Shown here: one piece after another, positions 1-8,640 of the stretch
Layout: the number at the start of each line of letters is the position of its first letter
Numbering within the stretch: position 1 is the first letter of the stretch
DNA from: UBA3537 sp964219345
Lineage (GTDB): Bacteria > Bacteroidota > Bacteroidia > Flavobacteriales > Flavobacteriaceae
DNA length: 64,000 nucleotides
Assembly (NCBI GenBank): GCA_964219345.1
Contig: CAXPPN010000025.1
Span: 179,567-243,566 of the forward strand
Direction: 5' to 3'
The notes under the pieces: model-generated
Seen by the model: the letters and a program-made list of their open reading frames with translations, nothing else
Databases searched by the model: none
What the model was told of the DNA's origin: nothing
Made by a program: the position numbers and the translations under genes

Positions 1-67
1 TAGCCACTCCGTGTGACTCTCCAAAAGTTGTTAATTTAAATACGTTACCAAAAGAATTTCCAGCCAT
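1..67 (-). CDS. aroC: chorismate synthase, N-terminal fragment cut by the window edge
   Basis: Only the first 22 codons are present, running off the left edge. The minus-strand reading begins MAGNSFGNVFKLTTFGESHG, which matches the conserved N-terminus of chorismate synthase, including the FGESHG motif near the FMN/EPSP site. The enzyme converts EPSP to chorismate in the shikimate pathway. The start is the ATG at 65-67. A gap of 56 bases separates it from the bshA stop upstream, and I see no clear promoter box there. Identification rests on this short but very characteristic stretch. Confidence 0.85.
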   Translation of the reverse strand, partial: MAGNSFGNVFKLTTFGESHGVA

Positions 68-123
68 TTATATCATATAATTTTCAATGTTGGTAAAATT
101 AATAAAACAAACTCTAGTAGACA

Positions 124-1260
124 CTAAATTGAGATACAATTTTTTAAAGCAGTTTTATAGATTTCTTCATAAGCAGGAACGATTTTATGAATATCAAACT
201 TTAAGGCTGTTGATTTTGCACCTTTTTTGAAGACCTCTAAGTCAGTCTTATTTTTAAGAATATGAATGGCATTTTGAGACATACTTTTGATATCTCCAAC
301 AGGACTCAAAAATCCAGAAAGACCATTGATATTTACTTCAGGTAATCCACCAGAATTACTGGAAACAACAGGCACTCCAGAAGCCATAGCTTCCAAAGCA
401 GATAGCCCAAAACTTTCCGTTTCTGAGGGTAAAAGAAATAAATCGCTAAAACATAAAATTTTGTTGACCTCATTGCTATTACCCAAAAAAACAACCTTGT
501 TTTCAATATTAAGCTCCGTACAAAGTTGTTCTGCTTTTTCGCGTTCGGGGCCTTCTCCAATCATCATTAATTTTGATGGAATTTCTTTTTGAATCGCATG
601 AAAAATATGAATCACATCAGGAATACGTTTTACAGATCGGAAATTACTTATGTGAGTAATAACGCGTTCATCTGGCATGGCCAACAAATCACGTTGACAG
701 TTTTTGGTTGTTGGCTTGTACTTATCTAAATCAATAAAATTGGGAATGACTGTTATGTCTTTTTTAGTATTAAATAGTCGCTGTGTGTCTTCTTTTAAAC
801 TTTGAGAAACAGACGTTACAGCATCTGATTTATTGATGCTAAACGTCACAGCAGTTTTATAAAAGGGATGGCTACCAACAAGAGTAATATCTGTACCATG
901 AAGGGTTGTTACAATTGGAAGCTCAATACCTTCTTCATGCAACATTTTTTTGGCCATATACCCTGCGTAGGCATGAGGAATAGCATAATGAACATGCAAT
1001 ACGTCAATTTGATGTACTTTTACCATATCTACAATTTTACTAGATAAGGCCAATTCGTAGGGTTGGTAGTGAAATAATGGATAATTTGGTACATGAACTT
1101 CGTGAAAATGAACATTGGCACCGAGTAGTTCTAGACGTACAGGCTGACTGTAGGTAATAAAATGGACCTCATGACCTTTTTTAGACAATTCCAATCCAAG
1201 CTCAGTGGCGACTACACCACTACCGCCAAAGGTAGGATAACATACAATTCCAATTTTCAT
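124..1260 (-). CDS. bshA: N-acetyl-alpha-D-glucosaminyl L-malate synthase BshA
   Basis: GT4-family glycosyltransferase of 378 aa that joins UDP-GlcNAc to L-malate, the first step of bacillithiol synthesis in the cytoplasm. The N-terminal Rossmann half opens with a GGSGVVATELG loop typical of BshA, followed by HVHYAIPHAYAGYMA. The C-terminal half carries the nucleotide-sugar site ESFGLSALEAMASGVPVV. Length fits the family. It starts one base after the stop of the upstream GH3/serine-hydrolase gene, so the two are probably cotranscribed. A YtxJ-type bacillithiol-associated protein lies at about 45.2 kb, which supports a working pathway. The main alternative is another GT4 enzyme, but the N-terminal signature argues for BshA. 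Confidence 0.93.
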   Translation of the reverse strand: MKIGIVCYPTFGGSGVVATELGLELSKKGHEVHFITYSQPVRLELLGANVHFHEVHVPNYPLFHYQPYELALSSKIVDMVKVHQIDVLHVHYAIPHAYAGYMAKKMLHEEGIELPIVTTLHGTDITLVGSHPFYKTAVTFSINKSDAVTSVSQSLKEDTQRLFNTKKDITVIPNFIDLDKYKPTTKNCQRDLLAMPDERVITHISNFRSVKRIPDVIHIFHAIQKEIPSKLMMIGEGPEREKAEQLCTELNIENKVVFLGNSNEVNKILCFSDLFLLPSETESFGLSALEAMASGVPVVSSNSGGLPEVNINGLSGFLSPVGDIKSMSQNAIHILKNKTDLEVFKKGAKSTALKFDIHKIVPAYEEIYKTALKNCISI

Positions 1261-1261
1261 T

Positions 1262-4168
1262 TTAGTCCACTATGGCCTCGTAAATTAGGCGCTGTATTTC
1301 TGTTCGAATATTTTCTTTTAACAAGCGGTTATTTTTGGAGTCTGGGTAAGTTCTGTTTGACAAAAATACATAAATAATTTCTTCTTCGGGATCGGCCCAA
1401 GCATAGGTGCCTGTAAAACCAGAATGTCCAAAACTTGTCATAGAAATACAACCACAAGTAGGTCCTTCTTCTTCGAGTTGAGGCTTATCAAATCCAACCC
1501 CTCGTCGATTATCTTCTTCACAAAAGTAGCAAGTATTAAACGCATTAATTGTTTCAGATTTTAAAAATTGATTGCCGCCATAATAACCATATTGAAGATA
1601 CATTTGCATGAGTTTGGCCACATCATTAGCATTGCTGAACAACCCTGCATGACCGCCTACACCGTTTTGCATTGCAGCACCCATATCGTGTACATAACCA
1701 TGAACCGTGTCAAATCTGAAATATGTATCTTTTTCTGTAGGAATCAATTGAGATTTATCAAATTTTTCTAAGGGTTTATACGTCGACATATTTGCTCCAA
1801 TAGCGTTATAAAATCGTTGTTGAATAAGTGCATCAAGAGGAACATCATAATACGATTCTAGAAAATCTTTAAGAAAGTAATAGGGTAAATCGCTATAGCG
1901 GTATTTTTTTTCTTCCAAAAGCTCGGAGTCTACAATATTTTGATGAATTGTATCTGTAAAATCTTTTCTCAGAAATGAATTTTGTAAAATTTGAATGGGA
2001 TATTTTTTTGATTTTTTTGAACTAAAAAACTTTGAGATGGGTGTATTAGTAACAGAATCCAAAGTTGATTTATAAAAAGGAATCCAAGGTTTTAGACGTG
2101 CAAAATGCGACAGCATTTCTTTAAGTGTAATATCTGATTTATTCGTTGTTTTGTATTTGGGTAATAGGTCTCCCAATCGGTCATCTAAATTCACAGAACC
2201 ATGTTCTACCAACTCCATAAGTAATGGAAGTGTAACTAAAATTTTGGTTAACGAAGCCACGTCATACAAATCCTCAAAAGATACTTTGCGTTGTTTGGAA
2301 TAGGTATGATATCCGAAATTTTTGTTGTAAATCACCTTTCCTTTTCTTGCGACAAGCAATTGAATTCCAGGTGTCATTTCGTCCTCAATTGCAAAATTAG
2401 CAACAGAATCAAGCTTTGAAAGTTTTAGGCGACTCATTCCAACACTTTCAGGATTTCCATAAGAAAGTCTATCGATTTTGGAAGTTTCAAAACCATACCC
2501 AACTTTGTACATTGAATCTGAAATACTTACAGGTAGTTTTCCTGTTGCAGAAAGTGCTCCAAATAGTATTTGAGCCGTTAGTTCTTGAGCTACTCTACTA
2601 TTTTGATAGCCTACAACAACACTTTCAAAATTTGAAAATGACTTTATAGCATCCAATGTATATGGTTTTGAAAATACATTCAATACAACTTCGTTGGTTC
2701 TGGCTATTTCTTGTAGCCAAACAAGTTCTTTGTTTGTAAACTTGTAGGGCTTCCAAGGGGTTGAGTTTGATTTATGAAATCCAATTATCACTAAATTAAA
2801 TTGCTTTAATTTTCGAATAAGCCCATCTAAATTATTATCAGATACAGGAGTGATTTTGGTGTACTTTTTTAATGTTTTTAGAAAAGTATCTCCAGAACTG
2901 TCTCCCATTTCAACATAAGCTATATTCTTTAACTCGAGGTCCTTTATTGGAAGTGTAGCATTATTATTTTTTACTACAGTAATCGCATTTTGCATCAATT
3001 TTGAATACAAAATATCATCTTTTGAACGACTCAAATCGGCAACCAAATTTTTAGTCTCTATAGGTTTGTAATTATTAAGACCAACTTTGTATTTGGCCAT
3101 TAAAATCTTTTTTACAGAATGTGCTAATCGATCTTCTGAAATATGTCCTGAATAATACGATAGCATAATTTTTTCCATTCCTATCTCAACGTTTTCGGAC
3201 ATCAGCAAAACATCATTCCCTGCCATAAAAGCCTGTAAGTCAATTTCGCCTGGCACACTAAAATTTGAAACGCCTTTCATATCGAGAGCATCGGTAAAGA
3301 TTAAGCCCTGAAAATTAAGTTTTGATTTTAAAAGGTCTGTTATAATAGGCTTTGATAATGAAGAAGGATAGTTCGTTCTTGACTCTAAACTTGGCACATT
3401 CAAATGGGCAACCATTACACTAGATAATCCATTAGCAATCAGTTCATTATATGGAAATAATTCTACTTCTTCTATCCGCTTTTTATCAAAATTTATTGTA
3501 GGTAAAGTTTTATGAGAATCTTTATCGGTATCGCCATGACCTGGGAAATGTTTAGCATTGGCCAAAACTCCTGTACTTTGCATGCCCTGCATAAATGCTA
3601 GAGCTTTTTGTGTCACATTAAGTTTATCTTCTCCAAAAGAACGATTACCAATAATGGGGTTTTTGGGGTTTGTATTAATATCAACAACAGGTGCAAAATT
3701 GAAATGAACACCCATACGTTTGCAGTGTTCTCCAATATATTGACCAGTTTTTTTTATTAAATTCAAATCTTTGATAGCACCCAAAGTCATATTCCATGGA
3801 AAAGCATAAGTTGAATCGAGTCGCATGCTTAACCCCCACTCTGCATCCATCCCTACAATAAGTGGGATTTTGGAATTGGCCTGCAGTTCATTGTCCAATT
3901 TGGCTTGACGTACAGGACCTCCATTTGAATATATAATGCCCCCAATATGCTGTTTTTTTATAAGTTCCAAAAGTTTTGTTTTTTGAAGATTTTTTTCTTC
4001 TGAAAACGCCTGAACCATAAAGATCTGCCCTACTCTTTCTTTCAAACTCATGGTATTATAAAGACTATCAACCCATTGTTTTTGAGCCAAACTGTCGGAA
4101 GAAACCAAAGGGGATTGAGCAAACAACGAAATTGAAGAAAGCCATAATAAAATAAATAAGTGTCGCAT
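1262..4168 (-). CDS. secreted GH3 glycosidase fused to a serine beta-lactamase-like hydrolase
   Basis: A 968-aa exported protein with a signal peptide at residues 1-18. Residues about 30-365 form a GH3 NagZ-like barrel: KHFPGHGDT at 206-214 (dyad His211) and the nucleophile Asp293 in FTDALDMKG. A GH3 C-terminal-like domain follows (about 380-560). From about 570 a class C beta-lactamase/esterase fold begins, with the SxxK motif SLTK at 639-642, a YSD-type motif (YRYSDLPYY) and an HSG motif near the end replacing KTG. By family it should act on beta-N-acetylglucosaminides, probably peptidoglycan fragments, with a second serine-hydrolase activity of unknown substrate. It precedes bshA in one transcription unit. 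This fusion is known in Bacteroidota; substrate is inference. Confidence 0.88.
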   Translation of the reverse strand: MRHLFILLWLSSISLFAQSPLVSSDSLAQKQWVDSLYNTMSLKERVGQIFMVQAFSEEKNLQKTKLLELIKKQHIGGIIYSNGGPVRQAKLDNELQANSKIPLIVGMDAEWGLSMRLDSTYAFPWNMTLGAIKDLNLIKKTGQYIGEHCKRMGVHFNFAPVVDINTNPKNPIIGNRSFGEDKLNVTQKALAFMQGMQSTGVLANAKHFPGHGDTDKDSHKTLPTINFDKKRIEEVELFPYNELIANGLSSVMVAHLNVPSLESRTNYPSSLSKPIITDLLKSKLNFQGLIFTDALDMKGVSNFSVPGEIDLQAFMAGNDVLLMSENVEIGMEKIMLSYYSGHISEDRLAHSVKKILMAKYKVGLNNYKPIETKNLVADLSRSKDDILYSKLMQNAITVVKNNNATLPIKDLELKNIAYVEMGDSSGDTFLKTLKKYTKITPVSDNNLDGLIRKLKQFNLVIIGFHKSNSTPWKPYKFTNKELVWLQEIARTNEVVLNVFSKPYTLDAIKSFSNFESVVVGYQNSRVAQELTAQILFGALSATGKLPVSISDSMYKVGYGFETSKIDRLSYGNPESVGMSRLKLSKLDSVANFAIEDEMTPGIQLLVARKGKVIYNKNFGYHTYSKQRKVSFEDLYDVASLTKILVTLPLLMELVEHGSVNLDDRLGDLLPKYKTTNKSDITLKEMLSHFARLKPWIPFYKSTLDSVTNTPISKFFSSKKSKKYPIQILQNSFLRKDFTDTIHQNIVDSELLEEKKYRYSDLPYYFLKDFLESYYDVPLDALIQQRFYNAIGANMSTYKPLEKFDKSQLIPTEKDTYFRFDTVHGYVHDMGAAMQNGVGGHAGLFSNANDVAKLMQMYLQYGYYGGNQFLKSETINAFNTCYFCEEDNRRGVGFDKPQLEEEGPTCGCISMTSFGHSGFTGTYAWADPEEEIIYVFLSNRTYPDSKNNRLLKENIRTEIQRLIYEAIVD

Positions 4169-4201
4169 AAATGGAGTTTACTAAAAAGATAAGTAAATAC
4201 T

Positions 4202-4300
4202 ATGCCAAATTACTATTTTTTATATGATTTTTCAATAAATATATGTAGTTATAATTGAATAAATTGAATTACTTATTTAAAATTTATAATCATTTGGCAT
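4202..4300. repeat. 9-bp inverted repeat in the divergent GH3/SIMPL intergenic region
   Basis: ATGCCAAAT at 4202-4210 is repeated in inverted orientation as ATTTGGCAT at 4292-4300. The copies sit 34 and 38 bases from the two divergent start codons. The right copy contains the TTTG that can serve as a -33 element for the SIMPL gene. The arrangement could be a shared operator or chance; nothing in the sequence names a regulator. Confidence 0.3.
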
Positions 4301-4324
4301 ACATATTGTTTAGATATAATTTTT
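4293..4324 (+). promoter_or_regulatory. candidate promoter of the SIMPL gene
   Basis: TTTG at 4293-4296, a spacer of 20, then TAATTTTT at 4317-4324, a 7/8 match to the Bacteroidota -7 consensus TAnnTTTG. The start codon follows 13 bases later. Confidence 0.45.
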
Positions 4325-4337
4325 AAAAATCAACAGT

Positions 4338-5033
4338 ATGAAAAAAATTGTATTACTACTAACCATCACATTTTTTGGAGTAAATTTTGCTCAAACAAAA
4401 AACTTTATTGATCAACCCTATTTGGAAACTACTGCAAAGGTGGATACCCTTGTCACTCCAGATCAAATTTATTTGTCCATTTATATTCATGAAGGAGAGG
4501 ATCGCAACAGAACCTCTTTGGAAAAACAAGAAAGAAAGGTGGCTGCTGTTTTAGAAAATTTGGGAATAGACTTAAAAAAACAATTAAAGCTTGATAATCT
4601 AGCAAGCAATTACAAAAAATACTTTTTAAAGCGTAAAAATGTTTTAAAATCAAAGTCCTATACCCTAGAAGTATATGATGTCATGACCGCCGGAAACGTT
4701 CTAATTGGATTGGAAGATGAAGGAATTTCGAATGTCCGTTTAATTAAAACCGCATACTCAAAAATTGAATCCTTAAAATTAGACCTAAAATCCAAAGCCA
4801 TTTTAAAAGCAAAAGCACAAGCTGAAGCACTAACTAAGCCTCTAAATCAGCAACTTGGAAAAGCAATCCATATCAATGATAAATATTTTAGTAACCCTTA
4901 TTATTATGGAAATATGAGAATGGCTGCAAGAGCAGATTATGCGATTGAAGAGACTGTTGAAACTCCTATAGATATTGAATTTTCAAAAATAAAGGTAGAA
5001 AGTGAAGTTTCTGTTCGATTTGCCATAAACTGA
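4338..5033 (+). CDS. SIMPL-domain (DUF541) periplasmic protein
   Basis: A 231-aa protein with a cleavable signal peptide (residues 1-18, ending NFAQ) followed by one SIMPL/DUF541 domain, visible as the V-x-P-D-xx-xLxI opening (VDTLVTPDQIYLSIYIHE) and the alpha-helical RAxxLAxPL-type segment ILKAKAQAEALTKPL. SIMPL proteins are periplasmic or surface proteins of poorly defined function, with oxidative-stress and protein-interaction roles proposed in other bacteria. The stop overlaps the start of the next gene by one base (TGATG), so translation of the alkyltransferase is probably coupled. It is divergent from the GH3 gene. Confidence 0.8.
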   Translation: MKKIVLLLTITFFGVNFAQTKNFIDQPYLETTAKVDTLVTPDQIYLSIYIHEGEDRNRTSLEKQERKVAAVLENLGIDLKKQLKLDNLASNYKKYFLKRKNVLKSKSYTLEVYDVMTAGNVLIGLEDEGISNVRLIKTAYSKIESLKLDLKSKAILKAKAQAEALTKPLNQQLGKAIHINDKYFSNPYYYGNMRMAARADYAIEETVETPIDIEFSKIKVESEVSVRFAIN

Positions 5034-5584
5034 TGTCTTTTAAACAAAATATTGAATATCAATATTGTAAATCGCCTATTGAAGAGCTTATTATTGGATC
5101 TTACAAGGGAAAACTGTGCTTACTTGACTATAAATACAGAAAGCAAAGAAAAATAGTGGACTCGCGTTTATCAAAGGGATTAGATGCTGTTTTTATTGAA
5201 AAGAATAATGAAATTATTGAGAAAACAATCATTGAATTGGAGGCTTATCTCAAAGGAGAATCAAAAGAATTTTCCATTCCAATATTAACCGTTGGAAGTT
5301 CCTTTCAAAAAAGTGTATGGAAAGCACTTCAAAATATTCCATATGGTCAAAGTTTGAGCTATATGGAACTTACAAAAAAGCTCAACATGAAAGCTACAAG
5401 CGTAAGAGCTGTAGCTAATGCCAATGGAGCAAATGCCATTTCTGTAATAATTCCTTGTCACAGAATTACAGGAAGCGATGGAAGTTTGATTGGTTATGCA
5501 GGAGGTTTACAAACTAAAAAATTATTATTACGAATAGAAAAATCAAAAACGATAAATCCAAACGAATTACCGTTGTGGACTTAG
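5033..5584 (+). CDS. ogt: methylated-DNA--protein-cysteine S-methyltransferase
   Basis: A 183-aa O6-alkylguanine-DNA alkyltransferase. The active-site motif PCHRI is at 141-145 with acceptor Cys142, and the DNA-flipping arginine finger segment SVRAVANANG is at 123-132. The N-terminal half (about 1-85) is the variable ribonuclease-H-like domain. It transfers alkyl groups from O6-alkylguanine to itself, a single-use repair reaction. The start codon shares its A with the stop of the SIMPL gene. No Ada AraC-type domain is present, so it is the Ogt-type rather than the Ada regulator. It converges with the next gene at a gap of 8 bases and no terminator is visible. Confidence 0.92.
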   Translation: MSFKQNIEYQYCKSPIEELIIGSYKGKLCLLDYKYRKQRKIVDSRLSKGLDAVFIEKNNEIIEKTIIELEAYLKGESKEFSIPILTVGSSFQKSVWKALQNIPYGQSLSYMELTKKLNMKATSVRAVANANGANAISVIIPCHRITGSDGSLIGYAGGLQTKKLLLRIEKSKTINPNELPLWT

Positions 5585-5592
5585 ATATTGGT

Positions 5593-6075
5593 TTAGAAAA
5601 AACGACTATGCCAGCTTTCTTCGGCAGGGACTTCCCAGTGTTCCAAGTACTCTGCTTTATTTTGCACTAAGTTATTGAAAACAATAGTCTTTTTGGATAC
5701 AGCTCTATTTTTAGCCATCGTTTTAAAATCTTTTAACGGTTTGTAGGCTACAAAATCACCTTGTTTGTAAGAGACATTCATTTTGTCCATTAAATCTACC
5801 AAATACTCTTGTTCTAATTTTTGAATAAAATGAACTGATACATCAATAGAACAGCCCGTAGCGGTTTGTAGATTTTGATCTAAACCTATAACGATAAAAC
5901 GTTTATATTTAATTTCAAATCCAGCTTTTAGATCTGCTCCATGAGCAGTCCATGAGGTAAGAAATTCAGACATTTTTTGAGAAATTTCATTGTTTTCAAT
6001 ATCAGAAAACGAGCGATTACACTGGTATATCCACACTCTTGAGGTCTCTGGAAGGTCTTGAAAATTGACTAACAT
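5593..6075 (-). CDS. conserved 160-aa cytoplasmic protein of unknown function
   Basis: I start this gene at the ATG 6073-6075, giving 160 aa (MLVNFQDLPETSRVW...). A longer reading from 6129 would overlap the upstream stop at 6080 by 50 bases. No signal peptide, membrane segment, or Walker A or B motif is visible. Homologues in flavobacteria have, as I recall, been labelled 'ABC transporter ATPase', a name this sequence does not support. The middle contains GLDQNLQTATGCSIDVSVHF, which looks like a conserved core. It is the last gene of the run from the amidase through the Fe-S proteins, 4 bases after the CCG-domain gene, so a link to that system is plausible. Function unknown. Confidence 0.75.
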   Translation of the reverse strand: MLVNFQDLPETSRVWIYQCNRSFSDIENNEISQKMSEFLTSWTAHGADLKAGFEIKYKRFIVIGLDQNLQTATGCSIDVSVHFIQKLEQEYLVDLMDKMNVSYKQGDFVAYKPLKDFKTMAKNRAVSKKTIVFNNLVQNKAEYLEHWEVPAEESWHSRFF

Positions 6076-6079
6076 TTCT

Positions 6080-6868
6080 TTATAAATCTTCTGCGTTTGC
6101 AATAAGCTCAGCAATGTCCAAAACTTCAATTTGTCCTTCGGCTTTATTTTTTACACCGTCAGTCATCATCGTATTACAAAATGGACATCCAGCAGCTATA
6201 ATTTCTGGTTTAACCTCAATGGCTTGTTCTGTACGTTCAATATTTATTTCTTTGTTGCCAGGTTCAGCTTCTTTAAACATTTGAGCTCCACCAGCACCAC
6301 AACACAGTCCTTTTTTTCGACAATTTTTCATTTCTACCAACTCTGCGTCAAGTTTTTTTATGAGATCTCTTGGAGCCTCATAGACATTATTGGCACGTCC
6401 CAAATAGCATGGATCATGAAACGTTATACGTTTGCCTTTAAATTGACCACCCTCTATGGTAAGTCGTCCCTCGTCCAATAGACTTTTCAAAAACTGTGTA
6501 TGGTGAACGACTTCATATGTTCCACCTAAAGAGGGGTATTCATTTTTTAAGGTGTTAAAACAATGAGGGCATGCGGTGACTATTTTTTTAATTTCGTAAG
6601 CATTTAAAACTTCAATATTTGTTACGGCTTGCATTTGAAATAAAAACTCATTCCCAGCACGTTTTGCAGGGTCACCAGTACAACTTTCTTCAGCACCAAG
6701 TACGGCAAATTTCACATTTGCTTTGTGAAGAATTCGTACAAAAGCTTTTGTGATTTTTTTTGCTCTATCATCAAAACTTCCTGCACATCCTACCCAAAAC
6801 AATACATCAGGAGATTTTCCTTGCGCATGAAATTCGGCCATTGTTGGTACCTTTAGTTGCTCACTCAT
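6080..6868 (-). CDS. (Fe-S)-binding CCG-domain oxidoreductase subunit
   Basis: A 262-aa soluble protein with two cysteine-rich CCG (DUF224) domains, as in HdrB, GlpC and LutA. The first repeat has Cys28 (WVGCAGS), Cys63, then Cys100 and Cys103 (ACPHC). The second has Cys154 (DPCYLGR), Cys189-Cys190 (CCGAGG), then Cys228 and Cys231 (GCPFC). In HdrB such motifs bind noncubane [4Fe-4S] clusters. The membrane 4Fe-4S protein encoded two genes upstream is the expected partner, so together they resemble a split HdrDE or ETF:quinone oxidoreductase. Electron donor and acceptor are inference. Spacing is 16 bases from the HAD gene and 4 to the following unknown. Confidence 0.88.
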   Translation of the reverse strand: MSEQLKVPTMAEFHAQGKSPDVLFWVGCAGSFDDRAKKITKAFVRILHKANVKFAVLGAEESCTGDPAKRAGNEFLFQMQAVTNIEVLNAYEIKKIVTACPHCFNTLKNEYPSLGGTYEVVHHTQFLKSLLDEGRLTIEGGQFKGKRITFHDPCYLGRANNVYEAPRDLIKKLDAELVEMKNCRKKGLCCGAGGAQMFKEAEPGNKEINIERTEQAIEVKPEIIAAGCPFCNTMMTDGVKNKAEGQIEVLDIAELIANAEDL

Positions 6869-6884
6869 TGTGTGTGTTTATTTA

Positions 6885-7325
6885 TTATTTACTGTCATCA
6901 AAGACTTGTATGGTTACTTCTTTTTCAACCAAATCTGTAAATTTACCTTTATAGCGAGTTGCTTTTACCAAGTGGTTATCAATCCAGTGGTAATTGCCAC
7001 CTCTTGGTTTACCCATCAATAGCGTATGATAATTGAATCCATGTTTTGCAAGCCAGTCTTCTGTAACTTCTCTATGATCTTCAGTTCTTGATGTAAAAAA
7101 GCATATCATATGCCCTTCTTCATACCATTTATTACAGGTTTGCTTGGCATCTTCAAAAGGCAAACAAGTGGCCATACGCTCTGGTTCTTCATTTGGTACA
7201 TCTTCCGTTATGGTACCATCAATATCAATTAAATAATTTTTTACGCCTTCAGGCAAAACAGGGCTTATTAATTCTCCTTCTTCTACTTTTTGGTGCAATA
7301 GTGCATCGGCTTCTTCTCTTTTCAT
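6885..7325 (-). CDS. HAD-superfamily phosphatase-like protein
   Basis: A 146-aa HAD-fold protein. Motif I is DIDGT, with Asp34 and Asp36 as nucleophile and acid/base. Motif II is the TSRTED segment, the motif III lysine is in GKPRGG, and an Asp in the following HWIDN fits motif IV. The cap is minimal. Members in flavobacteria are sometimes called phosphoheptose isomerase, but no SIS fold is visible; phosphatase or nucleotidase activity is the better family inference. It is inserted between the two Fe-S oxidoreductase genes with gaps of 13 and 16 bases, suggesting co-expression. Substrate unknown. Confidence 0.72.
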   Translation of the reverse strand: MKREEADALLHQKVEEGELISPVLPEGVKNYLIDIDGTITEDVPNEEPERMATCLPFEDAKQTCNKWYEEGHMICFFTSRTEDHREVTEDWLAKHGFNYHTLLMGKPRGGNYHWIDNHLVKATRYKGKFTDLVEKEVTIQVFDDSK

Positions 7326-7338
7326 TTTTTAATTAAAG

Positions 7339-8631
7339 TTATTCTTTATTCCAGTTTAATCTATCCATTTGGTTATACGGCCATGGAGCGCCGTTATTTT
7401 CAATATTGGTCATCATTGTGTTGAGTTCTGTTGGTGCTGCGCTATTTTCCATCACAAGATAGCGCCGCATATCCATGATGATTGATAGTGGGTTGATGCT
7501 GATTGGGCAAGCCTCTACGCATGCATTACAGCTTGTACAAGCCCACAATTCCTCATCGGTGATATAATCGCCAAGCAACTGTTTTCCATCGGGTTTAAAA
7601 GTTCCCTTATTAATATCGATATTATGGCCAACTTCTTGTAAACGATCTCGAGTGTCCATCATGATTTTACGAGGCGATAATTTTTTCCCTGTTTGATTTG
7701 CGGGACATTCACTAGTACATCGACCACATTCTGTACAAGTGTAAGCATTTAATAATTGAATTCTATTTAAATCAAAAACATCAATAGCACCAAATTTTTC
7801 TACCTCTGCAGTTGTGTCTTCTGGCATAGCATAGGGATCAGCATCTGGGTCCATCATCAATTTAACCTCATTTGTTACAGATTCCAAATTGTCGAGCTGT
7901 CCATTGGGGGTCAAACGACCATAATAGGTATTTGGGAAAGCTAATAGGATGTGTAAATGTTTGGAATAATATAAATAATTTAAAAAGATTAAAATTCCAG
8001 CAATATGCAACCACCAAGCAGTTCTTTCAATAGCATGAAGTGGTAATCCTTCAAACCATGGCGCTACAAACTGACTAATGACATTTCCTGAATTCATACT
8101 TTGAAATTGAACATCAGTTGCATTCATTATGATAAATAGAGCCATTAAAACAATTTCAAAATATAGAATTAAATTTCCATCTTGTTTTGGCCATCCTTTC
8201 ATTTCAGAACTCATAAAGCGTTGAAGTCGAATGATATTTCGTCGAATCCAAAAAACAACAACAGCAACAAAAACTAGTAGTGCAAATATTTCAAACGTAC
8301 CAATAAGTACTCCGTAAACAGGCCCAATTGAAGAAAATATACGATGTGTACCAAAAAGCCCGTCAATAACAATTTCGAAGACTTCAATATTGATAACAAT
8401 AAATCCAATGTAAACAATAATATGTAAAAAACCCGCAATAGGCCTAGTTACCATTTTGCTTTGGCCAAGGGCAATCATTGCCATATTTTTCCATCTTTGA
8501 TGAGATGAGCCAGAAATTTCAACAGATTTACCTAGCTTAATATTTCTTCTGAGTTTGTTGATGTTTCTGACAAAAAATCCGATGCCAATCACCAATAAAA
8601 CTCCAAATGCAAAATTTGAAACTAGCTCCAT
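7339..8631 (-). CDS. membrane-bound 4Fe-4S dicluster protein, NarI/HdrE-like
   Basis: A 430-aa protein combining a cytochrome b-like membrane domain (hydrophobic helices at about 5-20, 65-90, 105-130, 155-170 and 205-222) with a C-terminal two-cluster ferredoxin domain. The clusters use Cys299-302-305-309 and Cys365-368-371-375, each CxxCxxCxxxCP. His70, His209, His225 and His227 lie in or beside the helices in the pattern of heme b ligands in NarI/HdrE. With the CCG protein two genes downstream it looks like a two-polypeptide version of membrane Fe-S oxidoreductases that feed electrons into the quinone pool, such as HdrDE or the ETF:menaquinone oxidoreductase family. It follows the MlaD-like gene by 9 bases. 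Confidence 0.85.
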   Translation of the reverse strand: MELVSNFAFGVLLVIGIGFFVRNINKLRRNIKLGKSVEISGSSHQRWKNMAMIALGQSKMVTRPIAGFLHIIVYIGFIVINIEVFEIVIDGLFGTHRIFSSIGPVYGVLIGTFEIFALLVFVAVVVFWIRRNIIRLQRFMSSEMKGWPKQDGNLILYFEIVLMALFIIMNATDVQFQSMNSGNVISQFVAPWFEGLPLHAIERTAWWLHIAGILIFLNYLYYSKHLHILLAFPNTYYGRLTPNGQLDNLESVTNEVKLMMDPDADPYAMPEDTTAEVEKFGAIDVFDLNRIQLLNAYTCTECGRCTSECPANQTGKKLSPRKIMMDTRDRLQEVGHNIDINKGTFKPDGKQLLGDYITDEELWACTSCNACVEACPISINPLSIIMDMRRYLVMENSAAPTELNTMMTNIENNGAPWPYNQMDRLNWNKE

Positions 8632-8640
8632 CCCAGTATT

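Noticed and set aside
287..592. Plus-strand reading frame inside bshA
   Set aside because: Lies wholly antisense to a recognised gene, has no domain, no promoter and composition of a shadow frame.
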